In this document: positions 8,325 to 16,986 of the stretch, piece by piece
How the letters are laid out: every line of letters starts with the position of its first letter
How positions within the stretch are numbered: position 1 is the first letter of the stretch
Source: Saprospiraceae bacterium
GTDB lineage: Bacteria > Bacteroidota > Bacteroidia > Chitinophagales > Saprospiraceae
Assembly: GCA_013360405.1 (NCBI GenBank)
Contig: JABWBR010000050.1
Location: 1 to 38,487 of the forward strand
DNA: 38,487 nt
Direction of reading: 5' to 3'
Position numbers and translations under genes: made by a program
The notes under the pieces: model-generated
What the model was told of the DNA's origin: nothing
Databases searched by the model: none
The model's input: only the letters and a program-made list of their open reading frames with translations

Positions 8325-11105
8325 ATGACCCAACGCTACCGTTTCCTTCCCCTACTTCTTACCGCCGCCCTATGGCTGATAGCGCAGGGGCTCTATGCTA
8401 CCCACAACCGTGCCGGCGAAATTTGGGTGGAACAGGTGGGCAACTGCGTCACCAGCCTTACGGTAAAGGCTATCGTGGTTACTTATACCAAGGCGAGCAG
8501 TACGGCTGCCGACCGCGACACGCTGCTGGTATGCTGGGGCGATGGCACCTGCGACCGGGTAGGCCGAACCAACGGCCCCGGCAATCCGCCGCAGGGCGAG
8601 CTATTGGGCAATGACATAAAACGCAACTATTATATAGGTTTTCATACGTATTCGGCGCGCGGCGCCTACCGCATTTCTACTACCGACCCCAACCGCATCG
8701 GCGGTATACTCAACGTAAACTACCCCAATTCCGATCAGGTAAAATTTCACATTTCTACCTTATTTACCATACCCAACCCCCAGTTTCAGGGTTGCAACAG
8801 CACGCCTCGATTGCTACAGCCACCCATCGATATGGGCTGCGTAGGCCGCGTTTTCACCCACAACCCCAACGCCTTCGATCCCGACGGCGACAGCTTGTCG
8901 TATCACTTTATCGTGCCGCTACAAGACGACGGCATCCCGGTACCCAATTATCAGTTTCCTAATCAAATCAACCCGGGGCCCAATAACAACCTGAGCATTG
9001 ACGAACGAACCGGCGATATCGTATGGAATTCGCCAACACAGGCCGGCGAATACAACCTGGCCATGATTATTGTGGAATACCGCAACGGCATCCCCATAGA
9101 TACGCTGGTGCGCGATATGCAAATTCTCGTGGAAGAATGCGAAAATCTGCCCCCACCGGTAGTCACTCCTTTTGATGAAATTTGTGTGATCGCAGGAGAA
9201 CTGATCAGTTTTGAGGTATCGGCCACCGCTCCGCTGCCGGAAACAATCCAAAAAGTCAGGCTCACCGCATTGGGCGGCCCCTTCGAAGTGGCCGTCAGCC
9301 CCGCTACCTTCACCCCCGATACCAATATATTTGAAGACGACCCCGTGGTAAAAACCTTTACCTGGCAAACCGCCTGCGAACACGTCTCCGATCAGTTTTA
9401 TTCGGTGGTATTCAAAGCCGTCGACAACTATTTTGGCGACTCCTCGGGGCTGGCTACATTGAAAAGTATGCGTATCAAGGTCGTCGGCCCGCCACCCCAG
9501 GATGTACAGGCCCAACCCGCCTCCGGGCAAGTGACCGTGACCTGGGCCAAACCTTATTTTTGCGACAATACGCTCGACAATTATTTCCGGGGCTTTACCG
9601 TGTGGCGGCGCGAAGGCAGCAATAATTTCCCCATTGACGAATGCGTCACGGGACTGGAAGGCAGAGGTTATACCAAGTTGACCAATATCCCCATCCAGCA
9701 AGTCCAAAACGACCGATATTTCTACCTCGATTCCAACCTGGAACGGGGCAGAACATACTGCTATCGCATTCTGGGCGAATTTGCCAGGACTACGCCCGGC
9801 GGGCAATACACCTACAACCGCGTAGAGAGCCTGCCCTCGGCAGAAATTTGCGTGCAACTCAGCCGCGATTTACCCCTCATTACGCACGTAGACGTGCAGC
9901 AAACCGACGCAACCGATGGGCAGATGCGCGTTTGCTGGTCGAAACCGCTGCTGCCCGACCTCGATACGCTGCTCAACCCTGGCCCCTACCGCTATGAAGT
10001 GCTCAGAGCGCCTGGACAAACCGCTAACGAAGCCGACTTTCAGCCCATCGGCGTTTCATTCGACAGTCCTACTTATGCCGCAGCTAATGATACCTGCTTC
10101 GTGGATAACGGCCTCAATACTGCCGGCAGCGCATACAGCTATATGGTCAATTTCTACATCCAGGGCGGCGCTACCCTGCTGGGCGCTACTAATCCCGCTT
10201 CGTCGGTATTTCTGAATGTATCGCCCACCGACAATGCCAATGCCCTGTCCTGGACGGAAACGGTGCCCTGGAATAATTACAGCTATACCGTCTACCGCAA
10301 AAATGCCTCGGGAGTCTTCGATTCGATAGCCACCGTGGTAGATCCCGCTTACGTAGATACCGGCCTGGTAAACGGTGTATCGTATTGCTACAAAGTAAAA
10401 AGCGAAGGCTCCTACGGCGTCAGCGGGATTGTCAATCCCATTGAAAATTTCTCCCAGGAAAGCTGTGCAACCCCGATAGACAACGTACCACCCTGCCCCC
10501 CTACGCTGGAAGTCGATAATGTATGCGACGAACTCGTTAACTGCGACGATGAGCAAAACCTGTTCAATACACTCACTTGGGTTAATCCCATGTCGCTATG
10601 CGCCACTACTGACGACGTGGTATCCTATAATATTTACTACGCACCCACCCAAGGCGCTGATTTTATTAAAATCGCTTTTGTTGACGACTCCCGAATTACG
10701 AACTTCGAACACAGACCGGAATTTGGCATCGCAGGCTGTTATGCCGTGACCGCCCTTGATTCGTTTGCCAACGAAAGCCCATTTAGCAACGTGGTGTGCG
10801 TAGACAATTGCCCCTTCTATGTGCTACCCAATGCATTTACACCCAATGGCGACCAACAAAACGACCTGTTTATTCCCATTTCATCCTGCTTTATCGAAAG
10901 TGTCGAATTTGAAGTATTTAACCGATGGGGACAACTGGTATTCAAAACAAACGATCCGGCACTCAACTGGAATGGCAATAACGCCAAAGGAGAAGCGCTG
11001 GCAACAGGCACCTATTTTTACACCTGCCGCTTACTCGAACGGCGCGTGAGTGGCATTAGTGTCAATCCCAACGTGTTGAGCGGATATATCGAACTGATCA
11101 GATAA
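8325..11105 (+). CDS. Large T9SS type B secreted protein with fibronectin III-like domains
   Basis: 926 aa from ATG 8325. An in-frame ATG at 8211 would add 38 residues, but these are encoded by the heptamer repeats and do not form a signal peptide, whereas MTQRYRFLPLLLTAALWLIAQGLYA from 8325 does. Residues about 25-245 are an N-terminal domain typical of large Bacteroidota surface proteins (THNRAGEIWVEQVG..., FDPDGDSLSYHF, a cadherin-like motif). Two or more fibronectin III-like modules begin near residues 388 (VTVTWAKP) and 514 (MRVCWSKP). Residues about 830-926 are a gliding-motility-associated type B sorting domain (LPNAFTPNGDQQNDLF, FNRWGQLVF, WNGNNAKGE, GTYFYTCRL). It probably forms a surface-protein pair with the preceding gene and is processed by the T9SS. 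The ligand or substrate is unknown. Confidence 0.85.
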   Translation: MTQRYRFLPLLLTAALWLIAQGLYATHNRAGEIWVEQVGNCVTSLTVKAIVVTYTKASSTAADRDTLLVCWGDGTCDRVGRTNGPGNPPQGELLGNDIKRNYYIGFHTYSARGAYRISTTDPNRIGGILNVNYPNSDQVKFHISTLFTIPNPQFQGCNSTPRLLQPPIDMGCVGRVFTHNPNAFDPDGDSLSYHFIVPLQDDGIPVPNYQFPNQINPGPNNNLSIDERTGDIVWNSPTQAGEYNLAMIIVEYRNGIPIDTLVRDMQILVEECENLPPPVVTPFDEICVIAGELISFEVSATAPLPETIQKVRLTALGGPFEVAVSPATFTPDTNIFEDDPVVKTFTWQTACEHVSDQFYSVVFKAVDNYFGDSSGLATLKSMRIKVVGPPPQDVQAQPASGQVTVTWAKPYFCDNTLDNYFRGFTVWRREGSNNFPIDECVTGLEGRGYTKLTNIPIQQVQNDRYFYLDSNLERGRTYCYRILGEFARTTPGGQYTYNRVESLPSAEICVQLSRDLPLITHVDVQQTDATDGQMRVCWSKPLLPDLDTLLNPGPYRYEVLRAPGQTANEADFQPIGVSFDSPTYAAANDTCFVDNGLNTAGSAYSYMVNFYIQGGATLLGATNPASSVFLNVSPTDNANALSWTETVPWNNYSYTVYRKNASGVFDSIATVVDPAYVDTGLVNGVSYCYKVKSEGSYGVSGIVNPIENFSQESCATPIDNVPPCPPTLEVDNVCDELVNCDDEQNLFNTLTWVNPMSLCATTDDVVSYNIYYAPTQGADFIKIAFVDDSRITNFEHRPEFGIAGCYAVTALDSFANESPFSNVVCVDNCPFYVLPNAFTPNGDQQNDLFIPISSCFIESVEFEVFNRWGQLVFKTNDPALNWNGNNAKGEALATGTYFYTCRLLERRVSGISVNPNVLSGYIELIR

Positions 11106-11108
11106 GTT

Positions 11109-11702
11109 ATGTTTACAGGAATTATCGAAGCTATGGGCGAAGTAGCCCAAATTCGCCGCGAAGGCGGCAACGTGCATTTTACGTTTAAGGCCCCGGTCTC
11201 TGACGAACTGAAAATTGATCAAAGCCTCTCGCACAACGGCGTGTGCCTCACCGTGGTGGGCAAGGGCGAGGGCGACCACACCGTCACGGCCATCGCCGAG
11301 ACCCTGCTGCGCTCCAATCTGGGCGATTTGCAGGTGGGCGATAAAGTGAACCTCGAAAGGGCTATGCGCTCCGATGGTCGCCTCGACGGCCATATCGTGC
11401 AAGGCCACGTGGACGCTACCGCCGTGTGTACAGGCGTGGAGGAAGCCGACGGCAGCTGGTATTACCACTTTCGGTACAACCCCAGTCCCGAACACCTGCT
11501 GGTAGATAAAGGCTCCATAGCTATCAACGGCGTCAGTCTCACCGTGGTTAATCCGCACGATGACGTATTTTCGGTGGCGATTATCCCTTATACCTACGAA
11601 AACACCAATTTTCAGGATATCAAACCCGGCACCCGCGTGAATATCGAATTTGACGTAATCGGCAAATACATTGCGCGATACGCTGCACTGTACGGGCGTT
11701 AA
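11109..11702 (+). CDS. ribE: Riboflavin synthase, alpha chain
   Basis: 197 aa, the usual length for the family. It catalyses dismutation of two 6,7-dimethyl-8-ribityllumazine molecules to riboflavin plus a pyrimidinedione, in the cytoplasm. The N-terminus MFTGIIEAMG is the family signature. The two tandem lumazine-binding barrels are visible as an internal duplication: SLSHNGVCLTVV with GRLDGHIVQGHVD in the first half and SIAINGVSLTVV in the second. The start codon lies only 3 bp after the stop of the surface-protein gene and no separate promoter or Shine-Dalgarno is seen, so translation is probably coupled to the upstream cistron. No FMN riboswitch is visible. ribE here denotes riboflavin synthase (called ribC in E. 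coli). Confidence 0.95.
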   Translation: MFTGIIEAMGEVAQIRREGGNVHFTFKAPVSDELKIDQSLSHNGVCLTVVGKGEGDHTVTAIAETLLRSNLGDLQVGDKVNLERAMRSDGRLDGHIVQGHVDATAVCTGVEEADGSWYYHFRYNPSPEHLLVDKGSIAINGVSLTVVNPHDDVFSVAIIPYTYENTNFQDIKPGTRVNIEFDVIGKYIARYAALYGR

Positions 11703-11715
11703 TCCAACCATACGA

Positions 11716-11748
11716 GCTGGTTTTTACGTCTTTTATTAAAAAACCAGC
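11716..11748. promoter_or_regulatory. Perfect 10-bp hairpin between ribE and the next gene
   Basis: GCTGGTTTTT (11716-11725) and AAAAACCAGC (11739-11748) are exact reverse complements with a 13-nt loop. It ends 3 bp before the ATG at 11752. No T-run can follow on the plus strand, so it is a poor classical terminator there. It could attenuate read-through or cover the ribosome landing site of the following gene. Confidence 0.55.
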
Positions 11749-11751
11749 CTT

Positions 11752-12597
11752 ATGAAAAAAATGCTACTCGTAGCCATGGCCTTGGCGTTGCCTTTGCTCG
11801 CCGGCGCGCAAACTTTCACCGAAACCCGGGATATCACCTGCGGCGATACCAGCATCGTCGGCAGCCTCGGCTATCCCACCTGGAATCCTGCCCAAATCGT
11901 GGATCTGCCCACCTACGGCCATGCCATGCTACTGGGCGATTTTATAGAACCGAATTTGCTGCAATATGTGGCGCCACCTCATTTTGAAGGCGTCGATACA
12001 TTAGTGGTCGCATGCGCCCACGCTACCCAAATTACTTGCGATACGGGCATTTATGTGTATCAAATCAGTTGTCCGGATCCTGTTTCTCCAGTCTTCCCGA
12101 ATTTGGTGCACTGCAATGACTCGGTTTACATCAACAACCTGAGCGGCTGGTGGGCTCCGCAAGTGCTTCAGCAGGCCCAGCACGGCCATGCAGAGATCAT
12201 TCTGGAACCCACCGACGGCGCCGGGATTGCCTACCGCCCCGATCCCGGCTTTGAAGGCTTGGATGCCGTCACCGTTTCTCTCATGGGAGGAACTCAGTTT
12301 TATCTGTACCTGTTTCAAGTGTATTGCGACCTCACCACGGGCAACAGTGAACTACAGGCGGAAGAAATCACGGTCTTTCCCAACCCGGCGACAAATGAGT
12401 TATTTGTACAATACGCCGGCCATGTAAATGCCTGGAATTTGATAGCTATGAATGGGGCGCGCCGCCTTGTTGATGTAAAACCCCTAGGAAATTTACTTCG
12501 GCTGGATTTATCGGATATTCCACCCGGAGTATATGTATTATGTGGATTGACGACGTCCGATACTTTGCTGGTAAAGAAAATTGTGGTTAAGAGGTGA
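11752..12597 (+). CDS. Small secreted protein with T9SS type A sorting domain
   Basis: 281 aa. Signal peptide MKKMLLVAMALALPLLAGAQ. Residues about 25-195 are a beta-rich region with two related halves of unknown function: each has a C..T/C-D-S opening, a HG/GHA motif and FEG(V/L)D followed by V.V. Residues about 203-281 are a T9SS type A sorting domain (EITVFPNPATNELFVQY, LDLSDIPPGVYVL, LLVKKIVVKR). The halves resemble Ig-like/cadherin-like 'G.V....G...Y.P...F.G.D...V' modules. I infer a cell-surface or released structural protein. It is convergent with the regulator at 12805 and shares its terminator. Confidence 0.8.
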   Translation: MKKMLLVAMALALPLLAGAQTFTETRDITCGDTSIVGSLGYPTWNPAQIVDLPTYGHAMLLGDFIEPNLLQYVAPPHFEGVDTLVVACAHATQITCDTGIYVYQISCPDPVSPVFPNLVHCNDSVYINNLSGWWAPQVLQQAQHGHAEIILEPTDGAGIAYRPDPGFEGLDAVTVSLMGGTQFYLYLFQVYCDLTTGNSELQAEEITVFPNPATNELFVQYAGHVNAWNLIAMNGARRLVDVKPLGNLLRLDLSDIPPGVYVLCGLTTSDTLLVKKIVVKR

Positions 12598-12614
12598 ACT
12601 GTTCACTCAAAAAA

Positions 12615-12653
12615 AACAGTGGTCTGCAAGGTCATTACCTGCAAACCACTGTT
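12615..12653. terminator. Shared terminator hairpin of convergent genes
   Basis: AACAGTGGT (12615-12623) pairs with ACCACTGTT (12645-12653), and TGCA(A)GGT pairs with ACCTGCA inside. Eight A residues (12609-12616) adjoin and overlap the plus-strand left arm, so a minus-strand transcript would end in a U8 tract. This is a strong intrinsic terminator for the regulator gene and possibly works in both directions. The rest of the 207-bp gap shows nothing clear. Confidence 0.75.
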
Positions 12654-12804
12654 AAAATTTAGTAGTCCCCTTAATGTAAAAAAGTTAAGTATCATTAAAC
12701 CGGCAAATACCGGCTTGTAATGCTTAATTTCTGGTTACAAATTTACAAGCAGGAGATCAAACCGAGGTTTCTATATGTTGCAAAAAGGTTTGTATTTGTG
12801 TCAA

Positions 12805-15800
12805 TCAGTTGGCCAGGCTTGATTTAACCTCGCTGGGTGACACGCCGAAGCGCTCCTTGAAGGAAGTTGAAAAGTGTTTGGCATTGACAAAACCCACGCG
12901 CCAGGCGATCTCGCTCACGTTGCCTTCGCCGGTGCGCAACAATTGCATAGCCTTGTCGAGACGATAATTGCGCAGGAACTCTCCTGTCGACTGGCCGGTG
13001 ATGGCGGTGAGTTTGCGGTGCAGTTGAGAACGGCTCATCGTCAAATGCCGGGCGAGGTCTTCGGCACTGAGTTGGTCGTTTTCCAATTCCTCTTCGACTA
13101 CTTCGTGTAATCGAGCCAGAAACTTCCGATCGATATTCCCCAGCGCGTGGCCGCTTGAAGATGGGGAAGCAAACTTGCCTTTCTCTTCTGCCACGTTGAA
13201 TTTCTCCTGTAGCCGTCGCCTGCTCTCTAGCAAATTATCCAGCCATGCCAGGAGTTCTTCTGTATTAAACGGTTTGTTCAGATAGGCATCAGCGCCGTGT
13301 TGAAGGCCTTTCAGACGGCTTTCAAGGGCGGTTTTGGCCGTAAGCAGCACCACAGGTATATGGCTGGTCACTACATCCTTTTTCAGCGCGTCGAGCAGCC
13401 CTATTCCGTCAAGTTGGGGCATTACCAGGTCGGAAACGACAATATCCGGCACCTTATCACGGGCGAGGATTAAGGCTTCCGCCCCGTTGGGCGCTACAAG
13501 CACATTATACCTGTCTGATAGGGTTTGCTGAAGGAAGGCCCGCAATTCATCATTGTCTTCGGCGAGTAAAACCAGCGGACGCCCCTTCTGCATCGCGGGT
13601 ACCAGCGCCCCGACCTCCTGCATATCATTTACCTCCGTATCTTCCAGGAATTCCTTCAAAGGCTCCTCATTCCTATTACCCACAAAAATCGCCTTGCGAA
13701 GCGGAAGCCTGAGGGTAAAGGTGGCGCCTTTACCTAATTTGCTTTCTACATCTATTTTTCCATCCATCATCCCGGCCAGTTCTCTGCAAAGCGCCAGGCC
13801 GATACCCGTGCCTGCCTGTAATTCCTGCTTCGCTTCGTCTGCAGATTGGTAAAACCGTTCAAAAATACGGGGAAGGTCTTCAGGCGCAATCCCTCTGCCT
13901 GTATCGCTTACAGAAAACACCAAATAGCCCTCTGCTATTTGGGCGTCGGGCATCGGCTGCACCGCTTTCACCTCATATGTTACCCGAATGCTTCCGCCGG
14001 ACGGGGTAAATTTCAGTGCATTTGACAACAGGTTGGCGCCTATTTTCTCCAGCTTGTCCTGGTCGAATTCGCCCAGCACGTCTTCACCACTCTCCTCATA
14101 ATGAAGCGAAACGTCCTTGTTTTCTGCTATGCCTGCAAAGGATTCTACCACGGGCCTGAAAATATCGCCGGCGCGTGCCAGGCGGTATTCCGTTTTCATG
14201 GCGCCGCTTTCCAATTTGGCCAAATCGAGGAGTTGGTTAACCAGGTGCAACAATTTCCGGCTGTTATTTTCAGCCAGTCGTACCTTCGAAAGCCATTTCT
14301 CTTGCGAAGGGTCGTGGAGTATTTGCCGCAGCGGCTCCAGGATCAGTGTAATGGGCGTTCGGAATTCATGGGTGATATTGGAAAAAAAATTGGATTTCAT
14401 TTGCTCCAAATCGCGTACCCGCTCGAGTTCGCGTTGCTCATAAGCAACCCGGGCGGTCAATCGTATATTGCGGATATGCGCGCGGTATATTTGCCATAAG
14501 ATCAGGGCTGCTATCAGTATATAACACAAGTACGCAAGGGTGGAAGCCCACCAGGGTGGAGTGATGATGATTTCTATTTCCTGCGGCGTTTCACTCCATG
14601 TACCCGAGCTATTACTACCCAGTACCCTAAACCGGTAACGGCCGGGAGATAAGTGGGTATAGTGCGCAAAATGATGCTCGCGATCGAATACCCAGTCCTT
14701 TTCTAGCGGCAATAGCTGGTATTTGTACTGGTTTGTACCCGGGGCGGTAAAGTCTGTAGCCGAAAACTCAAAAGACAGGTTGTTTTCGTTATGCGATAAT
14801 TTCAATCGGCGCAGGTATTCCAACGGTGTTTGCCGGTCTTCCTCCATCCACATGGGTTTGTTGTTAACATCCAGCCCGACGATATATGTATTGGGTGTTT
14901 TTGAATTAAATTTTAATTTTTCCGGAAAAAAATAATTCAAGCCGTTGACGCCGCCGAAAAATAACTCCCCGCCGGCCCCCTTGTAATAGGCCTGCGTATT
15001 AAATTCACTGCTTTGTAAACCGTCGCCGGCTGTGTAAGTTATGATCTGATCCAGGTATCTGTTTTGGAGTATAATTTTCGCCAGGCCCCTGTTGGTGCTA
15101 CACCACAGGTTTCCCTCCTTGTCGGATAAAATGCCGTATACCACGTTGTTGGGCAAGCCCTCTGTTGTGGTTATTTGGGAGAATCGGTTAGTTTGAATAT
15201 CCAACCGGTTGATTCCGCCCCCTTTGGTACCGATCCAAAGGATCTTTTCGGGCATAACCGGATCAGGCAGCAGACAGGCTACAGAGTTGTTGCTTAGCGT
15301 TTGTTTTTGGTGAAAATCTGTTTTGTATAATGTAAAATTAATCTGATCACCTTTTCGCACGCCTCTCACCAACCCCAGTTGGGTGCCGGCCCAGATATGG
15401 CCGTTGCCGTCTTCTACCAGTGCAAAAACGAGCACGGAATGCGCATCTTTCCCAAAAAGAACCCCTAAATCGTATGTGGTGATTTTCCCTGTTTCAGGCA
15501 TCAATCGCAACAATTGTCCCGATATGCCCGATGCCCACAAAGCGCCGTCAGAAGTGTATAACAACCGGGCATAAGCGTAGCGGTCCAACTTGACGGGATA
15601 CGCTTTGATCAGCGTTTTATCAGGCCGGTAGCGGCGTAATTCCGTGATATTGACAGTTTCTTCTCTCAACCCGCACAACAACCAAAAATTGCCGGAAGGC
15701 TCAAAAACCATGTCATTTTGTTGCGGTAAGGCATCTGGAAAAGCTCCCTCGTCTGACAATCGGTTGGTATGTCTTTGGTAAGTGTATATCTTATTTACTA

Positions 15801-16923
15801 TTTTAATATACACTTCCTGTGCCTTACTTTGCCACACCCCCCAAATACTGTGCCCTTCCAGGCTGCTGTTGAACATGGCTTTTCGCGGCGTAATTTTGCG
15901 CAGGCCGTATCCCAGTGTTCCCACCCATATATTGCCCTGATCATCCGGAAAAAGAGCATCCGCCGATTTGTCGATGAGATAATCGGGTTTGCCCATCTGC
16001 ACCAATTGTGTGCCTGAAACCGTCCATAATTTATTTCCAAACAAAATCCATACACGGTCATTTTCGTCGGCCTTTATGAGCGGATTTACATCAACAAATG
16101 CGCCTTCAGGAAATAGATAATGCGCAAATTGATTGTTTTGATAAACAAAAACCTCATATCTATTAACGCCCCATATCACGTTTTGCCTGGTCTTTAAAAG
16201 TCCCGATACCTCCTGACTCCTATTTGTGTACATATTTACAAGCCGAAGCGCAAGTGTACGAGGGTCTACTTCATACAAGTGTTCCGATGTGCCTATCAGA
16301 ATGCGGTTTGAATTCACCAAACATAAGGCACGAAATTCTTCTGGAAAATCGCTCTCTGACGATTCTGCCACCGGGAAAATGACAGGCTTGAGGGTGGTGA
16401 GCATACCCAATTCAGGCTTATCGGGCAGCGCTTCGGCCCACTCCCGGGGGATTGTCAGCTTGAATACGCCTCCTCCTCTATTGGCAACCCAAATATGCCC
16501 ATCGGCATCTTCAATAATTTGGCGTATATCGAATAATCCCTGTTTGCCCCTGTTTGCAACTATTGGAAAGGTAAAATGAAAAAAACGGTTTGATTGTCGG
16601 TCAAATAAATGCAAGCCCTTGCTCTGGCTGCCCACCCAAAGCCATCCGCGGCTGTCCTCAAAAAGGGCGGTAATTGTATTATCAGCTAAAGAAAAAGGAT
16701 CGGCAGGATCATTGTTCCACGCCCTGAAGTTGTAGCCGTCGTAGCGATTTAGGCCGTCTTTGGTGCCCACCCAGAGAAATCCGTCGCGGGTTTGCAGAAT
16801 ATCGTATACCATACCCTGCGACAGGCCATCCTCTATCGTCAGGTTCTCTATGGAAATGCGTTGAGCGCTGAGAACAGAAATACAACAACAAATAATTATC
16901 AGGCTACTTGCGAGCTTTATCAT
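12805..16923 (-). CDS. Hybrid two-component system regulator (propeller sensor, kinase, receiver, AraC HTH)
   Basis: 1372 aa, the full length of the Bacteroidota HTCS class. Signal peptide MIKLASSLIIICCCISVLSAQ. Residues about 25-700 are two-component-regulator propeller repeats (DGFLWVGTKDGLNRYD, GWLWVGSQSKGLHLFD, GNIWVGTLGYGLRKI). About 710-775 is a Y_Y_Y domain, and 791-814 is a membrane helix. HisKA is centred on H852 (SNITHEFRTP), followed by an ATPase domain (NLLSNALKFTPSGG, DTGRGI, GTGIGLALC). A receiver at about 1110-1225 has phospho-acceptor D1165 (VVSDLVMP). An AraC-type helix-turn-helix at about 1265-1372 ends the protein. It senses a ligand in the periplasm and acts on transcription in the cytoplasm. 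Such proteins usually control polysaccharide utilisation loci, but no susCD pair or glycosidase is in this window. Confidence 0.95.
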   Translation of the reverse strand: MIKLASSLIIICCCISVLSAQRISIENLTIEDGLSQGMVYDILQTRDGFLWVGTKDGLNRYDGYNFRAWNNDPADPFSLADNTITALFEDSRGWLWVGSQSKGLHLFDRQSNRFFHFTFPIVANRGKQGLFDIRQIIEDADGHIWVANRGGGVFKLTIPREWAEALPDKPELGMLTTLKPVIFPVAESSESDFPEEFRALCLVNSNRILIGTSEHLYEVDPRTLALRLVNMYTNRSQEVSGLLKTRQNVIWGVNRYEVFVYQNNQFAHYLFPEGAFVDVNPLIKADENDRVWILFGNKLWTVSGTQLVQMGKPDYLIDKSADALFPDDQGNIWVGTLGYGLRKITPRKAMFNSSLEGHSIWGVWQSKAQEVYIKIVNKIYTYQRHTNRLSDEGAFPDALPQQNDMVFEPSGNFWLLCGLREETVNITELRRYRPDKTLIKAYPVKLDRYAYARLLYTSDGALWASGISGQLLRLMPETGKITTYDLGVLFGKDAHSVLVFALVEDGNGHIWAGTQLGLVRGVRKGDQINFTLYKTDFHQKQTLSNNSVACLLPDPVMPEKILWIGTKGGGINRLDIQTNRFSQITTTEGLPNNVVYGILSDKEGNLWCSTNRGLAKIILQNRYLDQIITYTAGDGLQSSEFNTQAYYKGAGGELFFGGVNGLNYFFPEKLKFNSKTPNTYIVGLDVNNKPMWMEEDRQTPLEYLRRLKLSHNENNLSFEFSATDFTAPGTNQYKYQLLPLEKDWVFDREHHFAHYTHLSPGRYRFRVLGSNSSGTWSETPQEIEIIITPPWWASTLAYLCYILIAALILWQIYRAHIRNIRLTARVAYEQRELERVRDLEQMKSNFFSNITHEFRTPITLILEPLRQILHDPSQEKWLSKVRLAENNSRKLLHLVNQLLDLAKLESGAMKTEYRLARAGDIFRPVVESFAGIAENKDVSLHYEESGEDVLGEFDQDKLEKIGANLLSNALKFTPSGGSIRVTYEVKAVQPMPDAQIAEGYLVFSVSDTGRGIAPEDLPRIFERFYQSADEAKQELQAGTGIGLALCRELAGMMDGKIDVESKLGKGATFTLRLPLRKAIFVGNRNEEPLKEFLEDTEVNDMQEVGALVPAMQKGRPLVLLAEDNDELRAFLQQTLSDRYNVLVAPNGAEALILARDKVPDIVVSDLVMPQLDGIGLLDALKKDVVTSHIPVVLLTAKTALESRLKGLQHGADAYLNKPFNTEELLAWLDNLLESRRRLQEKFNVAEEKGKFASPSSSGHALGNIDRKFLARLHEVVEEELENDQLSAEDLARHLTMSRSQLHRKLTAITGQSTGEFLRNYRLDKAMQLLRTGEGNVSEIAWRVGFVNAKHFSTSFKERFGVSPSEVKSSLAN

Positions 16924-16942
16924 TCAGCGGCTATCTTTCCTA

Positions 16943-16950
16943 CAAAAGTA
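16943..16950 (-). promoter_or_regulatory. Candidate promoter of the HTCS gene
   Basis: On the minus strand TACTTTTG fits TAnnTTTG, about 20 bp before the ATG at 16923. A TTG about 20 nt further upstream, at a plausible -33 position, lies inside the heptamer array that ends murF. Confidence 0.45.
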
Positions 16951-16958
16951 ATAAACAA

Positions 16959-16986
16959 ACATTCAACATCCAACATCCATCATCCG
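16959..16986. repeat. Heptamer array (ACATYCA) over the 3' end of murF
   Basis: Units ACATTCA, ACATCCA, ACATCCA and TCATCCG run without a break. The array covers the last codons and the stop codon (16963-16965) of murF on the minus strand and the space before the HTCS gene. Related units occur at 30117-30144. Confidence 0.65.

Noticed and set aside
12690..12725. CCGG-CAAATA-CCGG hairpin downstream of the convergent terminator
   Set aside because: Only 4 bp of stem and no T-run; too weak to call.
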